This document shows positions 37,253 to 47,529 of a stretch of DNA of 64,000 nucleotides, in pieces; positions within the stretch are counted from its first letter, which is position 1, and every line of letters starts with the position of its first letter. Below the pieces are notes generated by a model. It was given only the letters and a program-made list of their open reading frames with translations. It searched no databases and had not been told where the DNA came from. Source of the DNA: Callipepla californica brunnescens (taxonomy: Eukaryota > Chordata > Aves > Galliformes > Odontophoridae); assembly GCA_023055505.1 (NCBI GenBank), contig JALIRH010000006.1, positions 22,231,105-22,295,104 on the forward strand, read 5' to 3'. Made by a program: the position numbers and the translations under genes.

Positions 37253-38511
37253 TAGCATTATTTCTAAAATTTCAGTCGTAATTTTACTTTATCTTCCCTT
37301 TACTTTCCTCTTTTCTTACGTTCAATCTGCCTTCATTCTATAGGAATATTTGTGGACATGGTGATAGACCTTCCTAGAGCAGATAAGAAAGCTGCATGTC
37401 TAAGGTGATATTCTGCTTGTAATGAGGTGGTAGGAGCAGTCTGGAGAAGCTAGGATCAAACAGTTTTGCTCAGTTACTTGACTTTGATGTCAAGTTGTGA
37501 TGATGGAACACTGGTAAAAAGGGTACATAAATACCTCAGCTCTGCAGTTGTGGAGATGAGCTTTGGGACAGAATGATTCTTAAGATTCAGTCTAATGAAT
37601 GATAAATCAACACAGAATGAAAGAAAAACATCCAGATCCTTTCAACCCATATTGATTGTGAGAACAGCTCTTGTGAACTGTTACTTTCCAGTATTTTACT
37701 TGAGTTAATAAATGATGGAGAAAGGACTTGAAGAGATGCTCTGACATGATGTTCCTATGCCAGAAAGCAATGTGAGCTGTAACCCTACATCAGAATGAGG
37801 AAGAGTTCCAGGGTAAATAAGAAAGAGGATAAAGGAACAACAAAGAAACAGAAGAAACTTCAGGGAATTAAAATGAAAGTGCTTGATAAAATAAAAGCAA
37901 ACAGCGAGAGATCATTAATATATGGTGAAATATCGTCACAACGTACTGTACAGCTAACCTTTCTGAACCACTGGAGATGTATTCTGGCTGGTTAAATTTG
38001 AACCATTTAGCAAAGCTTAGAGATCAAATAAAGAATGTTACCACTGAATGCCATTTATAAGCATCAAACTCCAGGAGACTTAAAAGTCTTTTTGCATTTG
38101 TGACATTTTACTCTTTTGTCACTACTTTTAAAATGTGTGACCACGTGTTCTTGTCTAGAAGGCATTTCTTTTCCAAGTGTGCCTTACAAATTCTACTTCT
38201 GTTGATTTTACCTTCATTAGTATTTTGGTCGTCTTTGCTGCCATAACCCAAATGAATTTCGGGTACATTTTGCTTAGTCATGTATATATCTTAAACAGCA
38301 ATACTAGAGTTTCACTTCAGCATATTTTAGCTACATCTAATCTGTCCTTTAAAAGTGGTGAAGCTAATAAGCATATTTTTGTTATGTAAAACAGAAAATT
38401 ATTTTTGATTTACTTTATTACCTATGCCCTGCTAGAACTTCAGATGAATATGCAGGCTCCGATCATAGTCAAAGGGAGATATTTTAAGGATAATAAATGG
38501 ATATCATGTAA

Positions 38512-38562
38512 AAAAACAAAACAAAACAAACAAACAAACAAACAAAAAACAACAGAAAAACA
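38512..38562. repeat. (CAAA)n microsatellite
   Basis: CAAAA then CAAAC units, four of them in perfect tandem, directly visible. Confidence 0.9.
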
Positions 38563-38914
38563 AACCTACATTGACTTGGCATGTGTACAATTATAATCTT
38601 TTGTACATGCAAAATATCAAAATTTTCATTTGAAATATAATGTTTTGATAGAAGAAGAATCTATAACTTTCCTTTTCTGCAGACTTTGGCGTGCCATGAC
38701 TGTAGCCATGCAGAAAGGTGATTGTAAAAGTGTTCCAGTATGGTCATGTGAAGTGTTACAGCATTATAGAGATGACTATATATGGTTAGCTCATTTCAGT
38801 TCTGCAGCCATTGAAGCAGCCATTGCACATTCAAGCTAGGATTACACATTGGAAATCCTAGGCAATATTTACAAGGGATCAGGCTTTTTTTCTTATAGCA
38901 ACTGTAACTGAGAG

Positions 38915-39068
38915 GATTACTAAAGCACTGAGTTGGTGTCAGAAGACTAGGATTTATTTCTTGCTACCTGTATCACTTTGGGCAATTCACTTAATCTCCC
39001 AGTACTTCAATTCCTTGCTCAGAAATGGGGACAATAATGCTTCTTACTTTGCAGTTATTTCAGGATAC
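38915..39068 (+). mobile_element. MIR SINE fragment
   Basis: The plus strand carries the mammalian-wide interspersed repeat core and 3' part in the right order: 'aaagcactgagttggtgtca', 'actttgggcaattcacttaa' (MIR: gaccttgggcaagtcacttaa), 'cagtacttcaattccttgct' and 'gaaatggggacaataatgct' (MIR: aaaatggggataataata). MIR is a tRNA-derived SINE mobilised by L2 machinery. It is shared by amniotes and long inactive, so this copy predates the bird lineage. The tRNA-like 5' head is not recognisable. Confidence 0.85.
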
Positions 39069-40421
39069 ATCAATTGCACTCCAGTCTTCCAGGCATAAGA
39101 ATTGCATACAATAAACAGCTCATCTCTGACTAGGCCCTCACCTACTTCTAGATCTTAGCTTGTCCAAATAACATTTTAGAAGTTGTTTGTAAAATATCTA
39201 TATAGCTAATTTTCAGCCTCTACTTTTTTTTTTTTTGTTTGTTTGTCTGTTTGTTTTGCGTACACTCACACAACACCACAAAGCAACAATAGGAAGAGGA
39301 CAGGGCACTGCTCCTAAATGACTCAGATCATTTGATATAGCTGCTGCATTAGGTGTGAAGTGTTACTCTCAGTTCCTGTACAACTTCTGTTTCCACAGAG
39401 ACATTCCCAGAACACCATCAGTTGTCAGGAGCTGAATAGTCTCACTGGGAGATTTGTCTCACTCAGGATTTGCCACTTTGAAATAGCAGTGTTTTCACCT
39501 TGATTGCTGAAAGAAGAAACACAAAGTCAGATTTCTCTGAAGACCACTGAGAACTTACTGACACTGGACCAATTAAGTACTTACTTGATAAAGACCCCTA
39601 CAGAAGTCAGAGGGGGTTTTACATAAACTTCTGGTATATTGGAGTTGTAATTGAAACTTGCATTGTTTATATAGTTTCCTTCAAAAAATTTTCACATTTC
39701 AATATACCATGTTTATTTTATGCCACAAATGAATAATTGCATAGTAAAAAATATTTTAATAAGGTGTAGGTGTATCTGACTTTGTGTTTCAGGGGCCTTA
39801 GTGAAGACATCTTCAGTCTCACTGTGTACACACAAAGGTCAAAGCGTTTCACTTTAGCAAGAAGTGCTGGGGTGTTCCTGCACTACCAAGCACAGTAGCA
39901 GGTATGTTCTTTCTACTTGGGTGCTCCCAGAGAACAGATAGTTGGAGGTATCTCCTCTAAATTTTGTAACTTTGAGTTAAAAGATAAGTTGCCATAGTTT
40001 GGGGTGGCTATTGAACATGAAAGACCTAATAAAAACAAGGAAGTTATGTGATGACCCTTAAAACTCTTTTCCATAACTCAAATGTTTCTGTGATTTGTTA
40101 TGATTTATTTATTTACCACTCTGGTGATGCTTTGATGTTTTTTGGAATGTAATGTCATGTTAGGACACTATATTGGGATATGCCTCTCTTTATACATAGG
40201 GATACATAAAAGATAGGAAGGGTAAATTGACGAACAGGACAGAAAATAAGAACAGACATAGAGGGTCTGTATATAAGGTTCATGGTATTGTCTAGTGGAA
40301 AGATGAGGCAGAATAGCCTCCCACAATTCCTCTGAAGTTGAATGTCCAAAAATGCTTAGCTGCCATTTTAAGTAATGGGCAATGTAACAGTTACTACTGA
40401 GTCCGCTGTGGTTTCTGCTGT
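39069..40421. other. Unique DNA with a GTTT tract
   Basis: Apart from a T/GTTT tract at about 39227-39256 I recognise no repeat, gene or RNA. The 64-codon minus-strand frame at 40155 is unsupported. Confidence 0.5.
39227..39256. repeat. Poly(T)/(GTTT)n tract
   Basis: A run of 12 T followed by imperfect GTTT and GTCTGTTT units. Confidence 0.88.
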
Positions 40422-40510
40422 TGAATCACAGAGAGACCTAGCTTGGACAATTCTCTGTAGGTCACTTAGTCCAACAACCTGCACAAAGAAGGGCTAATTT
40501 TCACTGACAA
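40422..40510 (-). mobile_element. CR1 LINE 3'-end fragment
   Basis: Plus strand reads 'tgaatcacagagagacctag', 'ctgtaggtcacttagtccaa' and 'caacctgcacaaagaagggc', the reversed CR1 3' terminus (gaatcacag, then ggaggtcatctagtccaaccccctgctc in the family). It is short, old and 5' truncated. Confidence 0.75.
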
Positions 40511-43500
40511 GCTTTGAGTATATTCAGAGAAGAACAGTTTACAGCCTCTGTGGGTGACTCACCTAGTTCTTCACTAATTTCTTGGATTATAGAGGGTTCC
40601 TCGGAGTATCAAGAGTTTTCACATTTTTATTGGCTATGTACAACACTACTTAGCAGCAAATATAAATATCCATGTGTTATCTGCATTGTTTTTCACCTAG
40701 AGCCAAAATATATAATCTTTCCAGACACTCAAACAGTTCTGTCTCGGCTGAAAGTAAGACAGATATTTATTAAAATAGTGTTTACATTACATCAAACATT
40801 GATGTTTAAAGATTATTAGGTCCTGGAATTTGTGACAAATGATAATTGATTGTCACTTTGCTTCTTTTGAAGGACAAGTGTTTAAGTGGAATACTATGAG
40901 GCTTTGAAATTACCATTATCCAGATGTCTTGATCAGAGGAAAGGCAAGAAAAAAACGAGTATTGAAGTAGACCTCCTTACTATGTCCTATTCTTTTATTT
41001 TCTTTCTTTTTTTTTTCTCCAGACAATAAAGTCAGATTTGGAGTCTGTTCTTAATAAAAAAATAATTTAGTGTTTTAATTACGTAGCTTCTGATTTGTCA
41101 TTAATGAAGACGTTTTGTTCTAAATTGATTTTCTATCTGATTTAATTTTATAAATAAATGAAGTCTTGGCAGATTTTCTAGTTTATAGCACATTCTAAGT
41201 TGAAGAATGCAATGGCTTTTTCCCCATTATAGTAGGTTTTTTGGAAGAGGGCTGCTTAATGAAGTTTGTTTGTTCTCACTCTTCCCGGGGTAACAACCTA
41301 CAACTGACCTACCACTGTGAGGATTTGAGAAAAAGCATTATGGTGCTGTTAAAGGATTTTTGAATAAAATGGTAAAGTGCTTAGTTTCTCCATGTCTCTA
41401 TATGTCTGAAGAAGTGGTGAAGGTATGCTGGAGTACTTGAAGTACTGACAACTTATAGCTCCAAACACTGTTCACCACAACTTCCAATGTGAGACACCAC
41501 TTTATTTACTTTCAGCTTTTGTTATCTGCGAGGACCAGTTTCTCCTTGTTATGTAATCATAACTGTAAAACAAACAGAAAACTCAAATTCTACCCACCAG
41601 GAGGGTTTAGTGTTAATGAAGTTATCTCAAGTTTAGGCCAATTGAACAATCATCTCTATTATGGTAAAAGGGCTTGGCTGGAGAATAGAAAAACATTTAA
41701 ACCACATTTCAGAATACCATATGTTTGTTTTCTACATTTTATTCTGCAAGATAAATTTGTCAGAGAGTCTGAAAATGGAGTAAATTACTCCAGGATGTAT
41801 TATAATACACTAGTGTGTAGCTTCTATCATGTTGGATAAAATATTAATCTTTCCTCTCTTTCATTGAAGATCAATATTTTGGGCATATGTCAGTATATCT
41901 ATTAGGTTAAAGAAAAAATAAAAGCAGCACCACCAAAATCCACTGCAACTGGATGTAACTACCAAATTAGAATATACTACATAGTATCTTTTTCTGAAAA
42001 CTCTTGTCAAGTCCAGTTCCTAAAAAGTATATAGTATGATGATTAATTGAACAAGAGATCAGAATAATTTTTTTAAAAAATCTGATCTCTATCCAGAAAA
42101 TCAAAGCAGTAGTGTTTAAATTTAAATGATATTTGACAGTCACCTACTCAGGGGCCTGAGGTGAGAGATATGAGGCATTTTGCCACATCTCTCTGAACTG
42201 CTTAATTGCATGGATTACTCTGTCCTCCAGGTATAGTCCTTCCTTGTTATGCACCAAGTGAAATGGGTGATCCTTCTTGAAATTCATATACTTGCATGGG
42301 ATTTAGTGCAAGGATATAGTTTGGCAAACATAATTGTTCTTCAGATATCTATTCTTCCCATTTGAGCTCCTAGAAAATGTAGTTTTCCAGGAGAGAGTGC
42401 TCTAAGTAGCTAAGTATTACAGGTTAAAAGGAGAAAAATTAACACCTAAATACATCAAAATACTCTGCTCCATATATTTGTTTTATCTTTCCTTGTATTA
42501 ACAGAAGCATAAAAGTTTAAGCATAAAAGTTCATTTAATTTTCTGACCAGTAATATGTAGACAAAGCTAGTATGGTTAATATGCTTTTTAGCAAGGCCCA
42601 GGGAACTCACACTAGTTAAAATCTGTAGAGTTATTACAGTGAGATAGTGTACTGCAACATAAGCAGTCTAGGTGCCACTAGCCATGGAATCCACAAAGCC
42701 AGTCAGGCTAGAGGATACAAGAACTGTGGACTTTTTTAAATTAGCTGTGATATACATAAGACATCATGTACACAGGAAAACAAATGTAGAATGAATATCT
42801 ACTTTTAATTACTATCCATATAGCTTATTTAACAGTTAAATATATTGCCAGTAGTTTATCAGGTCATAAAAAGCAAACTAATGAAGCAGTTACAGCGAAG
42901 AAAATCATAAAACTGGTTAAGCTGATTCGCTGGCTATGAAGAGACTCTCATTCATTTGATGCACAGCCACTGCTCTGTGACTAAAGCAAGACCAAGCTAG
43001 AATAATACGTATATACATTATTGCCATAACTTAAATCTTTCCCGTTTCTGTCACCAGTTATTTTCCTTTTATCACCTTCTTTTTTCCCTGTTGCTAATAT
43101 TCTTTATCTCTCTTATCAGCTGGGCTTCAGTTATCTAATGCAACTTGCTCCCAAACAGTGCTGATAGGTGCTCTAGAATTTAAAGAGTAACATAGCAGAT
43201 TTATCTCTTTGTGGCATTCAGAGACTCTACATGTTACTAGGTTGGGACAAAGGAGAGCTCCCAGAATAAATTTCAGAATGGAATATGACATTATGAACCA
43301 CTAAGCAAGTTCAGCTCCCTTGCAGCTGTTTAACAATTTTGGCAAGCAAGCAGGTGTATACTGCAGAAGGTGATAAATGCTTTCCTTTCATACACTTTAA
43401 GTTGTATGCCCTTTGAGGCCACCAAGAAGCTGGGTTTGAAGACAGATGAACACAGCATTTTGTGACCTCGGGGAATGATGAAGAGCTGCATTTCTAGTCG

Positions 43501-45900
43501 CCATCTGGTGGTTTTTTGTACAATGGCAAGAAATTTGGGAAAGAATCTCGATGGCAGATGCAATATTAGGAAATTATTTTCAGAATTGCACCAAGCACCG
43601 TAAAACTGAGACAAAAACTTATTTTCTGAATGGAAGAAAGCTTGTAACTAGATGTATAAAAATAGCATCACCTAACTGATCCTAAAATGTCCTTTAAATA
43701 CTCTTTGAAAGCATTTGAAAGCATTATGAAGACCAAGGACTTACCAGTGAAGTTCTCTTCTAGCTCACTTCATTAAGCTCCATCTGGTATTAAAAGCCAA
43801 GCCACAGCATATTTACTGCTACTTGCAAACTTTGAGGCAATGGATTAATATAATAGTCTCTTTCAAAGAGGACATATTACTACGACAAGCCCTATTTTTT
43901 TATATAAGTTTAAAGTATTTTTACTAATACTGCTTACTAGTTTTTGTTTATCTCATGAATCTATGAACAAATAATTTTTCCAAGTTTTGATGATTGCTTA
44001 ATATCACTTACCTTAGATTTGCATTTATCTTTGTGAATAAATGTGAGCATTGTTTCACAGCTTTTTGTCTTTTGTCAGAGAGACTTGGAAGCAGAAGGGA
44101 CACACTCTGTTGGAGATTACCTGGTCGTTCAGTAAGACAACCATATTTCTAGTCTTTAATTATATGTTGAAAACAAAAGCTCACAGAAGGTTCTCTTTTG
44201 ATACAGATAGTTTTATTTTTTTGTTCATTGATGTGGCTTTTGGGATGCAGAACTTTGGTTGTCAGAGATCTTGGTAAGGAAGGGAGTACAGTCAGACACG
44301 AGTGAGTAAGAAGAGGAGAAGACTGGTGAATCATAGCAGAATTCTTGATTTACAACCATTGTGAACAGAACAGGTGTTATTATAGTAGCATGAAGACCAT
44401 GTAAACTTGCAGGGGATTGAAAGGCCTAACCATACAAGTTAGAGACTTAGAGCAACAGTGAGGCAGATGTCTTAGCTCCAAGTGAGATATTAATTCCAAG
44501 AACTGGGAAAGTTTAGGTAAGTTCTGGTTTCACAGTAAAAGCTGAGGAATGGGAAAATAATCCTGAAAAGAATTATGTTGAACAACACTTGATCACACCT
44601 ACGTAGAAAATAAAAGTAAACATGCAGAAAGCAAAACTAGACAGCTGGAGCCCGCCACAGAGAACATAGTTTCTTCATATATTGTCAGTACTGATTTTAG
44701 GCTGAAAGCCTTTTGGACATATTGTTCTACATCTGATTTATGTGCAAATTTCCAAATGTTGATCTTCTCTGCAGTACAGAGTACTTTGACTGTACAAAGT
44801 ATCAGAATGTGAGAACAAGAGAGTTTTATAGTGTTTTGAGAGATTTTTGTTTGAAAATAGCCATGCCTGATTCTAATTATTGTATAAGCAATTTTGCACA
44901 TCATTTCTGCAAGATGTTATTAGTATAAACAATGGAACAAGCAAAAAACAGTACATATGCATGATGGAACTCATTCCTAGGTTTTTTGATGTCTTTATCA
45001 CAAATAACAAGCTTTTCAAAACAGAATCATTTAGAGTATACTACAGAAAATGAAGGCTTTCCTGAGTAGTATAGAGAGCAGACTTGGTACAATTTCATTG
45101 GAACAAAGGCACATTATTTGATGGGTTTTATTCCTGTTCTTTTTGCATCCTAGCATAATTTTCACTTGAAATCATTTTCAGCCATAATTTATTGAGAGTC
45201 CTAATAATCTTTTGCTCTTTCACACCGATTCTAACAAGGTTCTGACCTGAATTCTCATGTGTTCCACATCATTTCCTTCTGGAGATTACCAGGCCAAGCT
45301 GAAGAGTAAATGAGTTGTAAGGTCAAGAGATTCTTGCTGTGAGACAACTGCTAAATTCTTGGTAGCTATGATTGCATCTTCCTATTACAACTTAATCACT
45401 ATTTGACAAATTCCAATCAGAGATTCATAAATTAATGTGACTTATTTTAATTAAGCAATATGTTGCTCACTACTAGAATATTAAAATTACATGAACACTG
45501 AAAACAATAAATAAATTTTTAAAAGACAGTAAAAAGATGTTGCTTTAATCATGGGTGACTTCTACAGATATAATCTCTGATTTAAAAGTGGGTACAAATC
45601 TTCACCTAATAGTCATGGAAGAGAGAGAGTAGATTTGAAATTAATCTTTTTCTTTAATCTCCAAATGCTTCTAAGCCTTTAGAAATAAAGAAATAATAAT
45701 GGAGGAGAATTTAATGACTTCATGATCCTTATTGTAAATATAGATGTTAAAGACAACATCTTCTGATTGCTTTTTTTACTCATATTATAGCATTGCTAAC
45801 TGTTGAATATTTTTTATATGAATCATCTCTTTCGGCAGTTGGAGACTTGATCAACAACTTGTCTTATGAACCAAAGAATGAGAATCATGATCAAACTAGA
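40511..45900. other. Unique AT-rich DNA, nothing recognised
   Basis: A stretch of more than 5 kb with no recognisable mobile element or gene. The largest frames are 41489-41839 (116 codons, plus) and 44599-44904 (101 codons, minus). Both lack recognisable motifs. Small local duplications occur ('gcataaaagttta' twice near 42.51 kb; 'tttgaaagca' twice near 43.71 kb). Confidence 0.5.
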
Positions 45901-46071
45901 TACATATGTTGCCATCAAAGTGATGCCTCCTATTTATTTTCATGGAAACTAAAACAGGTACAAAGAGCACGATAACGCTATTTGATAGATCAAATTCTCA
46001 GCTACGAAACACCCTGATGTCATGGCCAACATAATAAAGTAGGAAGTATTAGTTTCAGACTAGCCCTCATA
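45901..46071 (-). mobile_element. Mariner-derived miniature element, 171 bp
   Basis: The left edge (TA at 45901, then 'tgccatcaaagtgatgcctc') is the reversed mariner 3' end. The sequence continues through the reversed 3' untranslated part ('gataacgctatttgatagat') and switches at about 46012 to the reversed 5' leader ('tgatgtcatggccaacataa'). It ends with the reversed 5' terminal repeat and TA at 46070-46071. All transposase coding sequence is gone. Both termini are present, so it has the architecture of a MITE. It sits 155 bp from the larger copy at 46227, in opposite orientation. Confidence 0.85.
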
Positions 46072-46226
46072 TGTTATTTGTTGCATCTGTACTAATCAGA
46101 ATCAGTACTATCAGCTTCTTAATAGTAGAACCTATCTTAAAAATTGCAATCCGTGTTTTCTCTCACTAAACTCCCCTGACTTGTCTTGAAGTATTCACGG
46201 TATATAAGCAAATACCCAGAAAAGTA

Positions 46227-47529
46227 TAAGAGGGCTGATGTTAAAGTAATGCTTCCTATTTGATTGATGTCTGACATAGGAGAGTGTACAAAGCGAAGGC
46301 AGATAACTGAATTCCTCCATGCAGAAAAAATTGCACCCTTTGACATTCACTGATCTTGGGGGTGCATTTATGGAGACCTTACAGTGGATGTGACCACAGT
46401 GAGGCAGTGGGTGGTAATTTTCAGCAGTGGCAACAGCGTCATGAAAAACAAGCCATGTTTTAAAAAGCCATGTGCAGCTGGCACACCACGAAAAGAAGAG
46501 CATCTTGAACAGCTCATCTGTGTAAATTGGTGGGTTACAACCAGGGAACTGTGTATGAAATTGAATATTATCTCTAGTGCTTTGGAAATGATGGTGGTCT
46601 AATTAGAATATTGCAATTTTTCCAGGTGGGTCCCGGGAACACTCACACAGCAACAGAAAGAACACTGTCAGTAAGTTTGCCAGTATCCATTGAGCCACTA
46701 TGAGGCTGAAGCAGCAGTTTCTTAGATTGTAGCATTATTGGTGATGAGATGTGTGATCATCACTATAATCCAGTGTCAAAAAGGCAGTCCATGATGTGAT
46801 GACGTGAATTCTCCATTGAATGAAATCAGGATGAAGCCCTCAGCAGGTAAGATGATGTGCACTGTCTTCTGGGATAGGAAACTGTGATCCTTCTGGATTT
46901 CCTGGAACGCAGGCAAACTATCAACTCTGCCCGCTATGTCACAATTCCAGGTAAGCTGAAGGCTCCAACTTTCAGGGGAAAGCCAGGTAAGATGTCTGCC
47001 TTTCCCTAGCAAAATGACAGCTCCAGGTCTCATACCAGTTTGGAAGCTGTGGAGCAATGTTCTCCACCCATTATTTTGAGTATCGTAACAGCAGACTCAG
47101 GATTGAGAAGGTTTCTGCTGACAGGAGTTCAAAGAAGGCTGACACAATTATCTGTGCAGCTATAAAAGTGTGCAGTCTTGGCTGGGTTGCCCTACCAGAT
47201 CCAATGTATAGTCTGGATTTGGTGCCTTCTGACTTCCATGTGTTCAGGCCAATGAAGGATGGACTGTGTGGGCAAAACTTTCCTGGCAACAGTAGCACCA
47301 CAGGAGCTGTGAAACAGTGGGTCACCTCTACCAGTGCAGATTTTTTTGAATGTGACATACAAGCTTTTCTTCACTGTTGGTGAAAATGCATAGCCAATGG
47401 TGGTGACTATTATGAAAGTTAATGTGTTTTAGCTGAGAAGTTGCTCTATCAATTAGAGTTATTGTGCTCTTTGTGTCTGTTGTAGCTTCCATGGAAATAA
47501 GTAGGAAGAATTACTTACAGGGAGACCTA
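46227..47529 (+). mobile_element. Near-full-length mariner (Galluhop-like)
   Basis: TA at 46227-46228 precedes 'gggctgatgttaaagtaatg', and the right terminal repeat 'aaataagtaggaagaattac' ends at TA 47528-47529. Most of the 5' leader seen in sister copies (about 130 bp after the terminal repeat) is missing. The transposase region is present from its start region (46275) to its C-terminus. Relative to the copy at 14917 it carries about 110 extra bases at 47057-47172. All three catalytic Asp codons can be recognised, but the frame is broken repeatedly. Confidence 0.93.
46275..47422 (+). pseudogene. Mariner transposase pseudogene
   Basis: The start codon has decayed to ATA (46275). A frame at 46384-46602 keeps the DNA-binding domain (TTVRQWVVIFSSGNS, then TTRELCMKLNI, the second helix-turn-helix). 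The first catalytic motif reads IIGDEMCDHHY at about 46735-46770. The second reads QNDSSRSHTSL at about 47010-47042, preceded by a TAG stop. The third reads YSLDLVPSDFHVF at about 47207-47245 with the Asp intact. A TGA at 47381-47383 replaces a C-terminal Arg codon. The spacing between motifs two and three is 110 bases too long, because of an insertion at 47057-47172. It is a dead copy of a D,D34D transposase and cannot be expressed as one protein. Confidence 0.9.

Larger units (their letters stand above)
36881..38914. other. Unique DNA; open frame at 38630-38839 noted
   Basis: A-rich tracts lie at about 37198-37252 and 38512-38562. The 69-codon plus-strand frame at 38630-38839 ends AAIEAAIAHSS and has a splice-acceptor-like 'tccttttctgcag' inside it (38671-38683). 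I recognise no protein family, there is no partner exon nearby, and I do not call it a gene. Confidence 0.45.

Noticed and set aside
34315..39256. CAAA/GTTT-rich tracts as poly(A) tails of retroposed genes or SINEs
   Set aside because: No gene-like or SINE-like body precedes them and no flanking duplications are visible; avian CR1 does not end in poly(A).
41489..41839. 116-codon plus-strand frame as a gene
   Set aside because: No recognisable domain, no splice or promoter context, and a length not surprising by chance in 64 kb read in six frames.
47071..47374. Minus-strand frames of 60-95 codons
   Set aside because: Antisense shadows of the mariner transposase remnant on the plus strand.
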